Made by a program: the position numbers and the translations under genes
Notes under the pieces: generated by a model
The model's input: the letters and a program-made list of their open reading frames with translations, nothing else
The model's database searches: none
What the model was told of the DNA's origin: nothing
Shown here: positions 32,241 to 44,000 of the stretch, in pieces
Layout of the letters: every line of letters starts with the position of its first letter
How positions within the stretch are numbered: position 1 is the first letter of the stretch
Assembly: GCA_940337035.1 (NCBI GenBank)
Contig: CALNHX010007680.1
Span: 1 to 64,000 of the forward strand
DNA: 64,000 nucleotides
Origin: Agriotes lineatus
Taxonomy: Eukaryota; Arthropoda; Insecta; Coleoptera; Elateridae
Reading direction: 5' to 3'

Positions 32241-32430
32241 GATGGAGGTTATAGTGAACTGTATGATTGTAATTTGGACAATTACAGGATACGTCTTAGG
32301 TGTTCAGGAATTAAAAAGGGTTGCAAACCAACGGTCTTGTGCAGTCTCACACAAGATAATGTAATAACAGACTTGTTTTCGTTGGAGCAGAGGTTTGGTG
32401 AATACAGAAACAGATGTCAAAACTGTATTG
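32241..32430 (+). pseudogene. Orphan FLYWCH-like exon or transposon fragment
   Basis: A pyrimidine-rich run followed by CAG ends at 32240, like a splice acceptor. The open frame then reads DGGYSELYDCNLDN, YRIRLRCSGIKKGCKPTV and LCSLTQDNVITD. The pattern of a Tyr-rich start, (L/W)RC, then GCK(P/A) about eight residues later resembles FLYWCH zinc fingers, which occur in MULE-type transposases and host DNA-binding proteins. The final His residues are not seen, and the frame ends at 32438 with no neighbouring exon. It may be a stray exon, a relic, or chance. Confidence 0.3.
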
Positions 32431-32799
32431 TTTATTGACTAGAAAAGTTCCTATTTATATACATAAAACTATGCCGTAAATTACAAGGTTTAATTTATTT
32501 GCCCGTTCAGCTCGCATTTGCACTTGCGTGTTTAATTTCATAACAAATAGTGATAGCAAGTCTGCATAATTGCAGTTTGTTCACCGGGTCATTCGACCAA
32601 TGCTGACAGAAACGCTGACCGCTTTGTTCTACATTTCCGCATGTAACAGTCAGCTTACCAAATGTATGCATTTTTAATTTTAAAAGTTAAAATTATGTTT
32701 TGGTTCCCAAACAGCCCCTCTCGTTTTCTTTCGGCTTATTCGATGAATCTAATTCTTTTTTGCTCCGTTAGATGTAAAATAGTCGTCCCTCTTTTTGAA

Positions 32800-33330
32800 T
32801 TACATGATCTGGTTGAATGAATTTATCGTTAACCTTATTGAGAGCCTTTTCGTAAGCTTTCCACATGTCATCCTATTCGTTTTTAGAGTTGTAGGATGGA
32901 TGTAATTCTTTGGAGAGAATATCGGCCAGTTCTTCCTAAGTTTGTTCATCTTAAAGCTTTGCAACATCGTACTTCCTGCTTCTCTGTTTAACTGGCACTT
33001 TTCGTAGTTTTGTGCGTACAGTGACGTGAACAAATGGAATGTTTTGACCGATGCTACACGGTTGCGAAATCTCTGATTGATTAAAACGAAATCGATTCTA
33101 ATGGTTTTGTCTGCACGATCTTCTGAAGCTCTCCATATATAAAGCTTTGGAGGCGGTACCTTAAAAAAGGTACTGGTTGGTGACAACAAATTGCTCGTCT
33201 CTACAGAACTGAACAAGCCTGTCTCTCCTATCATTTCGATTTCTAAACCGATGGTCACACTGTATTGTCATCGCCTTCCTGTCCGACCTTCTCGTCAAGG
33301 TCTTCTATTACAACATGTTTCCTGATATGT
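32800..33330 (-). pseudogene. Non-LTR retrotransposon (LINE) endonuclease relic
   Basis: Read on the minus strand, the segment begins near 33320 with VVIEDLDEKVGQEGDDN, the decayed form of the GDFNAKVG strand of APE-type endonucleases. A 152-codon ORF (32800-33258) follows with PPKLYIWRASEDRADKTIRI, then DFVLINQRFRNRVASVKT. The usual pattern is (K/R)LYTW…RNQIDYVLV…R, followed by SDH; the catalytic SDH is not preserved. This type is common in insect LINEs, including those annotated as craniofacial-development-protein-2-like. No reverse transcriptase is left. Stops and frame breaks lie between the two parts. Confidence 0.65.
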
Positions 33331-33417
33331 TTTCCATACTGTGCCACCAACTTCGGGTATAATAATTTGAGACTTTGTTACAGTTTTAGTTCCTCAGATC
33401 GACATTGATCAAGAGCA

Positions 33418-35491
33418 CTGTCAAAAATCGGGTACAAACTACAGGGTTCGCCGGCTTTACTATAAAGGACACAGATCTTAAAGTGCTGGAGTAGATTTTG
33501 TTTCTCCGGTTACCTGCACTTAGCTCAGACGGGAAGGCGTGGTTCGAGAGTACAAAGAAAAACCGGCGGCACTTACCCTAAAGCTTGCTTAAAAGAAAAA
33601 GAAATGCCTGAGCGCCACTTGGTTCTAGTTAGGGGTGGCTGACGTGTCTAGAACCAAGAACAATACACGTAGCCTATGGGGAAGTCCTCCACGTAACTGC
33701 ACTCCACTACAGCGTCCCCTCCACCAAGCTTCTTCGGGCCTGTTGGTGTATACACGGTGTGGTCTTGCAACAAATGACTTACCTTGATGACCACACCCTC
33801 TAGAGCAATAAAAGAAAACACTGACAAGCCCAAATCTAGGGCGTTCTTACTTGAAGAGCAGGCTTTGGGTTCACATTTAATTACATCAGGCTTTTGCCGT
33901 AATTAACTAATGACTAAAGGGTTCAGCAACAACAAATAACTAGACTGACATTAGCAAAGGTTTATGTTTAATAGCCCACCCAGTGGTGAGTTTAAATTTA
34001 TTACAAAGAGTACATCCTAACTGGAATTTCGGGGTCCCCTAGCAAAAGTTAACTTAATCTAAGTATCATTAACAAATAAGCAGAACAAAATCACAGGAGA
34101 GACGCCCCTGCATATAATAATTAATTTGAACAATTCGAGTAAACGGGCCTACGCAATGTCCAATATAAACTTCAATAGCGCACGACAGATGGTCGATATC
34201 ACTTCACACGGCACATGATTAAACAAAGCGAAAACACATATTTACTGTAAACAATTTTACCTTAGCCCCAAAGCGTGTTTTTTTTGGCGGGAGCGGTGAA
34301 CGAGGTCCTGGTGAAGTCACTTGGCAAGGAGAGCTGCAGTGCAGACGGAGTTGTTGGGACGAGAGTTTAGGGACTCCCCGGTAATCAGGAACAAGAGATG
34401 ACGGCCTTCGATGAAGCTCAGGTGCAGCGTAACGAGGTGTTACGAAAAATCCCTCAATGGTTGTGGGAAAAATGACAGCAAAAAACTACACTATTGCGCG
34501 GCGGGCTTCCAAAAATTACAAACAGCAGGGCGTTGATACACGAATTTGCAAACAGCAATGGTTTTTCCCCACTTAACAGGGAAAAGTTAGTTACGGCTTA
34601 AAGATGTCGTCTCTAGTCGAATGTGCAAATAATGCAAATATCTTTCCCCGGAAAGTACACTATAGGAGACGAATCGGCCATTCGTATCAACGCCCGCACA
34701 CGCAAATCCAAAACACACCCAACAATCAAACGCTTCGAAGGTTTGAGCTTCACTGACTTAAAAATTCTAACCCCGCTTAACAATCACAGAGTTAATCCCC
34801 TCGTCGCTGTGCAACCGTCTCTCTCTCTCCAATGCGGACGGGCATGTTCCCTCTCAAGATTACACCATTCCTTACCGCGTTGTGAAATATAAGGAAATTT
34901 TACTACGTAAGCTTAATTGGGCAGAAAGGGGCCTTGAGTCCTGAACAAAGAATTTTGTGGTATAGCGAATTCCAAAGTATCGGGTTACTACGAAAAGTCC
35001 CCGGATTGATATGGACCGAAATAACATTTGAAATCTCATTTCTTTATCGCGTAAGACAAAGGGAGCTTAAGTTTAAAATGCGCTGGCTGCACAGAGTTCC
35101 GAGAATTTTGTATTGAAGGCGCCTGGGTGTCGAAATAAACACTTTAGCGTGCGAAGCGAAAATGTTTATAAAGAAATATTCCATTGGGGTGTGATTATTT
35201 TTGATTTGAGTTCAACCGGACTTTGGATATAACTGGAAGCCCCAAGGCTACAAAACGAACCAAACAATTTGAACGTGGCACAGAAGTGCTTACGGAGAAT
35301 TTCCGTCAATGGTTTATATCTTAAAATGTGACCTAAATAAATCGGTAACAGCTTTTAGAAATACAGGGCCGGCTCTCGGGATTTTTAGATTGAAATTGAA
35401 TTTTATGTAAAACGGGTTTGACTAATTTTTGATGACAACCCATAATTGGATTAATCGCGTGAATCGCTTAGTGACGTCGAGTCATCTAACA
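33418..35491 (-). repeat. LTR-like repeat, left copy
   Basis: Shares with the right copy the words ATCGGGTACAAACTACAGGG, AAGCTTGCTTAAAAGAAA, the hairpin TTGGTTCTAG…CTAGAACCAA and, over the last 640 bp (about 34850-35491), almost every base. The middle third is much more diverged. A 22 bp piece near 35075 is missing from the right copy. Confidence 0.7.
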
Positions 35492-35500
35492 CCCCCCTTA
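35492..35500 (-). promoter_or_regulatory. Candidate polypurine tract
   Basis: TAAGGGGGG on the minus strand immediately precedes TGTTAGATG. It supports minus orientation for the LTR pair. Confidence 0.5.
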
Positions 35501-37914
35501 CTAGAGGTCAATTTCCCAAATTGATCCTTAGCGCAACTGAAGAAGTTGCTTGAAGAATAGCTTAACCTAGGGTGCGGATTGAGATAGCCGTCACTACTCG
35601 GGATCCCAACCACGCGATGACAGATAGCGTCAATGACAGAGTGAGAAGGAAGAAGAGTTTGCCAAAAAGACCGGTTACGCCGGTGGAAACTACGGAAAGC
35701 CTCAATCAGGCACTGACGGTTCGGTGAAGCCTAGAACACCCCTCCCCGGACCAGGGAATCGGGCGACGAATGCAAAACATAAGTGTCCCAACAGGAGGGT
35801 ACTCCGCCAGGGGTCCCATTCGACTTGGCGATCGAAAATCAACGTCTCAAAAACATCATAAAACACGGACCACTCCACCCCGGTAAAGGGTGGTGCCCAC
35901 ATCAACAAAAGAATCCGACCACGGCCGAGCGGCCATGGCACGCGTCCATGGGGTGTCGGGTAAGCAAGGCGACCGGACCCACTGCCTACTCACTATCCGG
36001 CCCCATGACACGGTTTAAAGGGAAAAGTGCCAAAGGCAAAACGGGTGAGGACAATGACAGGTGTCGAGGACAATGACAGGTGTCGCCGGACACACGGTAA
36101 AGGGAGGATAGAACGAAAGAAGAAAGATGAGAGAAGAATTGATATCCCACCTGGGATTTGGGTTGTGCTCTTGAATGAGCTTGTCATAATAGGGTATAAG
36201 TCATCACTGTGCACTCTTCCGTCCAACCTACCGATCGAACACAGGGTTACGAAGCCCCAAGGTTCGCGACCTAACTCCCGAAGACCCGTTGAAGAGGGCA
36301 CGCGAGGCGTCACGGGATCAGCCTCTTGTGTTTGTCCCACAGCAACAAACGATCAAAGAAAGGGGTAGCCACGAACGACAGGAGTCTCGAAGGCCTTGAA
36401 GGCCGCCTAGCCTAAACTAACCTATCCTATTCTATCCTATGCTAATGAAGTGAACAATTATATACAACAGTATGTCACACCTGGTTAATTCATTGTGACT
36501 TGGGATTGTCAAGGAAAAGAAAACTAAGTCCACCGAAATCCTCAATTGATGACGATGCCGAAAGTCAAGTCGTCTCTGAATTCGCAAAATGCGAGACCGA
36601 CAATGACTCCAACACCGAACACCAAAAGAAAATCCGGAAAAACGAAGTCTCCAACAAATGTCAACATAAAATTCACTAACGAAACAACATGTGAACGGCC
36701 GTGCACTGCCGTCACACGAAGCTCAAAAGCTTTGTCCCTCTCAGAATCCACGGAGCAGGAACACGAAACATGGCCTAAAGCCATCAAAAGTCTTCAACGA
36801 AAAAGTCTTTCCCACAGGGCAAAGACACCTAAAGTGACAACCTAAAGTCATCAAAACAAAATTCGGTAGGTGACGACAGATCGTCCATAAATAAGTCACT
36901 TAATCACAACGACAACAGGCGACTAAATCGCAACATACTTCAACACGGTAAACTACTTAGTCAATAAACGAAAGGGGTACGACAAAAAGTGTACAAGACA
37001 CTACGACAAGTATTGATGCACGCGATGAAATCAGCAAACGAAGTTGGGCGATACACGATAGAAATGAAAACGAAATAGGAGTCCAACAAAAAAATACTAC
37101 GCCAATCCAACTAAGATGGTTTGAGAGATATTAAAAATTCGCATAAAGCGGATCTCACAAACACACCAGCACAAAACCACATCCTAACAACGGACCAATA
37201 AAGAATAAAGAAAACGACATAATTTCCAACTCGTCAACAAACAACAACGCGGCACCACATCAAAGGATAACAACAAAAAAGTCAACATCAGTAATCTAAA
37301 TGCGTCAATGTCGATAAACTCTACTAATTTCAACTTAAATTCGGAATAGCACAATAAAATTTCAAACTAGCTGAAGGCTAAACACAATCAACAATAAACG
37401 ATTTCAAAAAAAGTTCGCTACCTTTCAAAAATTTCAGAGTTTTCACGAAAAAGACTAAAAAACACGGTTTACTTAATGATCCATACTAAAATAAACGATT
37501 AACACCAAAAGAAGGGCTTCAAAATGTGCCTTAGCACAAAAAAGAAAATGTTGAAATTTTGAACACGAAAAAACACAAAAATCCCGCGAAAAATTCCGGG
37601 AAAAACAATGTTTGGTATGTCAAAGGGATAGCAAGGAACTCATTTAATAAAAGAAAACATATAGGATACGCGTCCTGATATGAAAAAAACACGATTCCAA
37701 ATTTCAAAGTCCTAAAAAGTTAAGTTTTTATGAAAAATACTGGAAAAAACTATATGACGTTGATGCCAAACACTAAAATGAAGCTGTATGACAAGAAAAG
37801 AAACACAAAAACAATGCCCTAAAGGCGTTATCGACAAAAACAAAGCCACACGTTGGGATAGCCAGTTTAACTGTTACGGTATAAATTCATCAGTTTGACA
37901 ATGATCAAAATTAT
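35492..37914 (-). other. Non-coding interior of the LTR pair
   Basis: Plus strand is rich in A and C, with short ORFs of up to 115 codons on both strands (e.g. 35993-36340 minus, 36546-36845 plus). None shows gag, protease, RT or integrase motifs. It fits a large non-autonomous derivative that depends on another element's proteins. Confidence 0.5.
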
Positions 37915-40091
37915 TGTCCAAAATCGGGTACAAACTACAGGGTTCGCCGGTTTTCCTAGAAAACACAGTTCTTAATGTGCTGGAGCAGATTTTGTTGCTC
38001 CGATTACGCGCACTAACTCAGTCGGGAAGGCGTGGTTCGAAGACTTAAATGAAAAACCGACGGGGTACTTACCCTAAAGCTTGCTTAAAAGAAAGAGAAA
38101 TGCCTGAGCGCCACTTGGTTCTGATTAGGGGTGGCTAACGTGTCTAGAACCAAGAACAATACACGTAGCCTATGTAGAAGTCCTCCAAGTACGTTGCTGA
38201 ACACCTCCGCCTGTTGTTTACCAAGCCTCCTCCGAGTAGCCGGGTGACCTTGTCGTTAAATCACTTACCTTCAAGGCCACCGTCACTAAAGAATAACAAA
38301 AGAACACTGACTGGCCCAAATTCTGGGGCTTACTTACTCAAAAGAGCATGCTTTAACTTCACAAAATTAATTACATTTGGCCTTTGCCACACTAGATTAG
38401 TTAATGACCCAGAAGGGGTTTCAAAGTTCATAAAAAAGAATGAACTGACTTTAACAAGTTTATTATTTAAAGAATTAAAGTTTACACAAATCGGTACATT
38501 AAAACACACACCCGGAGGTGAGTTTAAATTTAGTAAAAAAGATATCCTACGTGAATGTGAAAGGGGGCCCCACAAAACCAAAATATATCTTAAGGGCTAG
38601 TTACAAAGACACAAAAAAACACACTATGATCCAAAACAAATGACATAAAATGGACGCCAGGAGTAAAGCCCCTGGTAACCATTAACTGAAACAAATCATA
38701 GGTCCTAGCGGACGTACGCAACGTTTATAAGCACTGACGCACCATAAAATATAAAATCGCACCTTAAGTTAGGCACCAGAGTTATTTAATTGGTACAATA
38801 CAAGGCGCCTACCTGAGTTGAAGCATGCAGTGTTAGATACAGATGTACCTGTTCTCGTGGAGGCCTGGCGAGACGTGCACAAGGTGTAGCAAATTCTCCA
38901 GAAGAGGCAGCGAGACTCGAGGGGATTGAAGACAGCAACCATCAGTCGAAGAAGTGACAGCAGCCAATACGATGTTGCGCGGCGGCCCAATTAAACCCGA
39001 CGTTGACCCAAATATGCATTACGCAATAGTCTTTTCCCGACTTAACAGGGAAAAAAGTTAGTTGAGGCTCTTCAGATATCGTTTCTAATCGGATCGGCAA
39101 AAAGTGCCAAAAGTCTCCCCAGAGACCAACTGTAGTAAACGAAAATCGGCCCTTCATTAAACAACGTCGAGTTCACTACACTTCCTCTGCCCGCACACCA
39201 ACAATAAATTGCTTCAAAAGGTTCGAGCTTGACTCACTTAAGTTCAGAAGAAATCAACACGTCGATTTAATACCAAGGCAACGAAACTGGCCACAGGGCA
39301 CTCACAAAAGTAGCGCAGCCCCCGGCCGAGGCACCGGGGCTAGCGTTCGTTGACAACGTTCTTAGTCGGAAGCTTGCTACTAATTAAAATTTCGAACGCG
39401 CGGGCTTAAAGATTTGCCCCCGCGGCAAAGAAGAGTCCATCTCACTTTTGCAACCGCTGATGGAAATTCTCCCTCTCATTATTGCACCATTCCTTACCGC
39501 GTTGTGAAATAAAAGGAAATTTTACTAGGTAAGCTTAATTGGGCAGAAAGGGGCCTTGAATCCTGAACAAAGAATTTTGTGGTATAGCGAATTCCAAAGT
39601 ATCGGGTTACTACGAAAAGTCCCCGGATTGATATGGACCGAAATAACATTTGAAATCTCATTTCTTTATCGCGTAAGACAAAGGGAGCTTAAGTTTTTCC
39701 GAGAATTTTGTATTGAAGACGCCTGGGTGTCGAAATAAACACATTAGCGTGCGAAGCGAAAATGTTTATAAAGAAATATTCCATTGGGGTGTGATTATTT
39801 TTGATTTGAGTTCAACCGGACTTTGGATATAACTGGAAGCCCCAAGGCTACAAAACGAACCAAACAATTTGAACGTGGCACAGAAGTGCTTACGGAGAAT
39901 TTCCGTCAATGGTTTATATCTTAAAATGTGACCTAAATAAATCGGTAACAGCTTTTAGAAATACAGGGCCGGCTCTCGGGATTTTTAGATTGAAATTGAA
40001 TTTTATGTAAAACGGGTTTGACTAATTTTTGATGACAACCCATAATTGGATTAATCGCGTGAATCGCTTAGTGACGTCGAGTCATCTAACA
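37915..40091 (-). repeat. LTR-like repeat, right copy
   Basis: Starts TGTCCAAAATCGGGTAC and ends CATCTAACA at 40091, where the minisatellite begins with the next base. The 640 bp next to the satellite (39480-40091) closely matches the left copy; 37915-39450 is clearly more diverged, with indels around 39200-39450. Confidence 0.7.
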
Positions 40092-40591
40092 ACGTTTGGG
40101 AAGTCAGGGATGTATGGGACGTCTGGGACGTTAGGGACAAATGGGACATTTGAGACGCCTGGGACGTTAGGGATATATAGGACGTCTAGGACGTCTAGGA
40201 CGTCTTGGACGTTAGGGACAAAGACATCTGGGACGTCTGGGACGTTAGGGACATATAGGACGTCTAGGACGTCTGGGACGTTAGGGACATACGTGACATC
40301 TAGGACGTCTGGGACGGCTGGTACGTTATAGACATATGGGACATCTGGGACGTCTGGGACGTTAGGGACATATAGGACATCTAGGACGTCTGGGACGTTA
40401 GGGACAAATGGGACATTTGAGACGCCTGGGACGTTAGGGATATATAGGACGTCTAGGACGTCTAGGACGTCTTGGACGTTAGGGAGATAGACATCTGGGA
40501 CGTCTGGGACGTTAGGGACATATAGGACGTCTAGGACGTCTGGGACGTTAGGGACATACGTGTCATCTAGGACGTCTGGGACGGCTGGTAC

Positions 40592-41036
40592 TATTTTCCT
40601 TAGCATAGAATTTCGGCTTAGACCGCGTAGTATTTGTATATGAACACCCAGCATTTTCTGGCTTAATGTGCCTTGCACCTTGTGAAGTCGAGCAAGAACC
40701 CGCTCGATGGCCATGCTCTTTGGTGGCTCGTGTTGTTTGAGTGCGACTTTCACTCTGATGATGCAAGCTGCAAGGTCTTGCGAAACGTTAGTGAATATGG
40801 ATGCACAAACAGCAAAACGGCCAAATCTGCCTAAGTATCCTCGTTCTCAAGATACTCAAACAACACGAGCCACCAAAGAGCATGGCCATCGAGCGGGTTC
40901 TTGCTCGACTTCACAAGGTGCAAGGCACATTAAGCCAGAAAATGCTGGGTGTTCATATACAAATACTACGCGGTCTAAGCCGAAATTCTATGCTAAGGAA
41001 TATAATTCGAGTAACCGAGAAAGCCTCAAACAATAC
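40592..41036. mobile_element. 445 bp inverted-repeat insert in the satellite, copy 1
   Basis: ACGGCTGGTAC flanks the insert on both sides (40581-40591 and 41037-41047). The uninterrupted satellite has this word once (ACGGCTGGTACGTTATAGAC), so it is an 11 bp target duplication. Arms 40598-40741 and 40855-40998 (144 bp) are exact reverse complements by eye. The loop of 113 bp holds a hammerhead-like motif. The variable-length target duplication suggests target-primed retrotransposition (LINE or Penelope type). The minus strand gives a short ORF (MKVALKQHEPPKSM…) that runs on into the satellite frame. Confidence 0.75.
40749..40796 (+). ncRNA. Hammerhead-ribozyme-like motif (candidate)
   Basis: TTCACT (40749-40754) and AGTGAA (40790-40795) can form stem I. 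CTGATGA (40755-40761) matches the CUGANGA core. GCAAG (40763-40767) and CTTGC (40777-40781) form stem II with a 9-base loop, and GAAAC (40782-40786) matches the second core strand. GTT before the closing stem fits an NUH cleavage triplet. Two problems remain: U40762 is an extra unpaired base where canonical ribozymes have the first stem II pair, and stem III is nearly absent, leaving only the palindrome AACGTT, which would need a dimer. Self-cleavage is therefore uncertain. Confidence 0.3.
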
Positions 41037-44000
41037 ACGGCTGGTACGTTATAGACATATGGGAGATCTGGGACGTCTGGGACGTTAGGGACATATAGGA
41101 CATCTAGGACGTCTGGGACGTTAGGGACATATGGAACATCTAGGACATCTGAGACGTCTGCGACGTTTGGGAAGTCAGGGATGTCTGGGACGTCTGGGAC
41201 GTTAGGGACAAATGGGACATTTGAGACGCCTGGGACGTTAGGGATATATAGGACATCTAGGACGTCTTGGACGTTAGGGACATAGACATCTGGGACGTCT
41301 GGTACGTTAGGGACATATAGGACGTCTAGGACGTCTGGGACGTTAGGGACATACGTGACATCTAAGACGTTTAGGACGGCTGGTACGTTATAGACATATG
41401 GAACATCTGGGACGTCTGGGACGTTAGGACACATAGGACATCTAGGACGTCTGGGACGTTAGGGACGTATAAGACATCTAGGACGTCTGGGACGTCTGGG
41501 ACATATTGGGCATCTGAGACGTCTGGGACGTTAGGGACATGTGGGACATCTAGGACGTGTGGGATGTCTGGGACGTTAGGGATATATGGGACATCTAAGG
41601 CGTCTGGGACGTCTGGGACGTTAGGGACATATGGGACATCTGGGACGTCTGGGACGTTAAGAACATATTTGACATCTGGTACGTCTGGGACGTTAAGGAC
41701 ATATAGGACATCTAGGACGTCTGGGACGTTAGGAACATATAGGACATCTAGGACATCTGAGATGTCTGCGACGTTTGGGTAGTCTGGGATATCTGTCACG
41801 TCTGGGACGTCTGGGACGTTAGGGACATATGAGACATCTGGGACGTCTGGGACGTTAGGGACATATGGGACGTCTGGGACGTCTGAGACGTTAAGGACAT
41901 TTAGGACGTCTGGAACCTTAAGGACATATGGGACATATAGGACGTCTGGGACGTTAGGGACATTTGGGACATCTGGGACGTATGGGACGTTAGGGACATA
42001 TGGGACATATGGCACAACTGGGACGTCTGGGACGTTAGGGACATGGAACATCTGGGACGTCTGGAACGTTAGGTACATATGGGGCATTTAGGACGTCTGG
42101 GACGTCTGTAACGTTAGGGACATATGGGGCATCTAGAACGCCTGGGACGTTAGGGACATATGGGACATCTGGGACGTCTGGGACGTTAAGGACATATGGG
42201 ACATATGGCACAACTGGGACGTCTGGGACGTTAGGGACATATGGGACATCTGGGACGTCTGAAACGTTAGGGACATATGGGGCATTTAGGACGTCTGGGA
42301 CGTCTGGGACGTTAGGGACATATGGGGCATTTAGAACGCCTGGGACGTTAGGGACATATGGAACATCTAGAACGTCTGGGACGTTAGGGACATATGGGAC
42401 ATCTGGAACGTTAGGGACATATAGGACATCTAGGACGTCTGGGACGTTAGGGACATATGGGACATATGGCACAACTGGGACTTCTGGGACGTTAGAGACA
42501 TATGGGACATCTGGGACGTCTGGAACGTTAGGGACATATGGGGCATTTAGGACGTCTGGGACGTTAAGGACATATGGGACATCTAGGACGTCTGGGACGT
42601 TAGGGACATATGAGACATATGGCACAACTGGGACGTCTGGGACGTTAGGGACATATGGGACATCTTGGACGTCTGGAGCATTAGGGACATATGGGGCATT
42701 TAGGACGTCTGGGACGTCTGGGACGTTAGGGACATATGAAGCATCTAGAACGCCTGGGACGTTAGGGACATATGGGAGATCTGGGACGTCTGGGACGTTA
42801 GGGACATATGGGACATTTGGAACGTTAGGGACATATAGGACATCTAGGATGTTTGGGACGTTAGGGACATATGGGGCATTTAGAACGCCTGGGACGTTAG
42901 GGACATATGGAACATCTAGAACGTCTGGGACGTTAGGGACATATGGGACATCTGGAACGTTAGGGACATATAGGACATCTAGGACGTCTGGGACGTTAGG
43001 GACATATGGGACATATGGCACAACTGGGACTTCTGGGACGTTAGAGGCATATGGGACATCTGGGACGTCTGGAACGTTAGGGACATATGGGGCATTTAGG
43101 ACGTCTGGGACGTTACGGACATATGGGACATCTAGGACGTCTGGGACGTTAGGGACATATGAGACATATGGCACAACTGGGACGTCTGGGACGTTAGGGA
43201 CATATGGGACATCTTGGAAATCTGGAGCATTAGGAACATATGGGGCATTTAGGACGTCTGGCACGTCTGGGACGTTAGGGACATATGAAGCATCTAGAAC
43301 GCCTGGGACGTTAGGGACATATGGAAGATCTGGGACGTCTGGGACGTTAGGGTCATATGGGACATTTGGAACGTTAGGGACATATAGGACATCTAGGATG
43401 TTTGGGACGTTAGGGACATATGGGACATATACAACGTCTAAGACGTCTGGGACGTTAGGAACATATGGGACATGTAGGACGTCTGGGACGTCAGGAACAT
43501 ATGGGACTTCTAGGACGTCTGGGATGTTGAAGACATATGGAACATCTAGGACGTCTGGGACGTAAAGGACATTAAGGACGTCTGGGACGTTTGGGACGGT
43601 AGGGACATATGGGACATTTAGGACGTTTGATACGTTAGGGAGATATGGGACATCTAAGACGTCTCGGACGTTGGGAACATGTGGGACATCTACGACGTCT
43701 GGGACGTTAGGGACATGTGGGACATCTTCGACGTCTGGGACGTTAGGAACATATCGAACTTCTAGGACGCCTGGGACGTTAAGGACGTATGGGACATATA
43801 GGACGTCTAGGACGTCTGGGACGTCTGAGACGTTAGGGACATATGAGACATCTAGGACGCCTAGGACGTTAGGGACATATGGGACATTTGGAACGTTTGG
43901 GACATATAGGACATCTAGGATGTTTGGGACGTTAGGGACATATGGGACATCTAGAACGTCTGGGACGCCTGGGACGTTACGGACATATGGGACATCTGGG

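Larger units (their letters stand above)
33418..40091 (-). mobile_element. Large non-coding LTR pair (LARD-like retrotransposon), minus orientation
   Basis: Two direct repeats of 2074 and 2177 bp, at 33418-35491 and 37915-40091, both with TG…CA-type ends (TGTC…AACA on the plus strand). They enclose 2.4 kb without coding capacity. On the minus strand the inner border of the left copy reads TAAGGGGGG followed by TGTTAGATGACTCG, a good polypurine tract before an LTR start, so the element runs right to left. No primer site beginning TGG is seen next to the right copy and no target duplication flanks the pair. It could instead be two separate solo copies of one family. Confidence 0.55.

Noticed and set aside
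32800..33258. 152-codon ORF as an intact gene
   Set aside because: It matches only the end of a LINE endonuclease and lacks the SDH catalytic end and any reverse transcriptase.
36546..36845. 99-codon basic plus ORF inside the LARD-like element as a Gag
   Set aside because: No zinc knuckle or capsid motif, and on the strand opposite to the inferred element direction.
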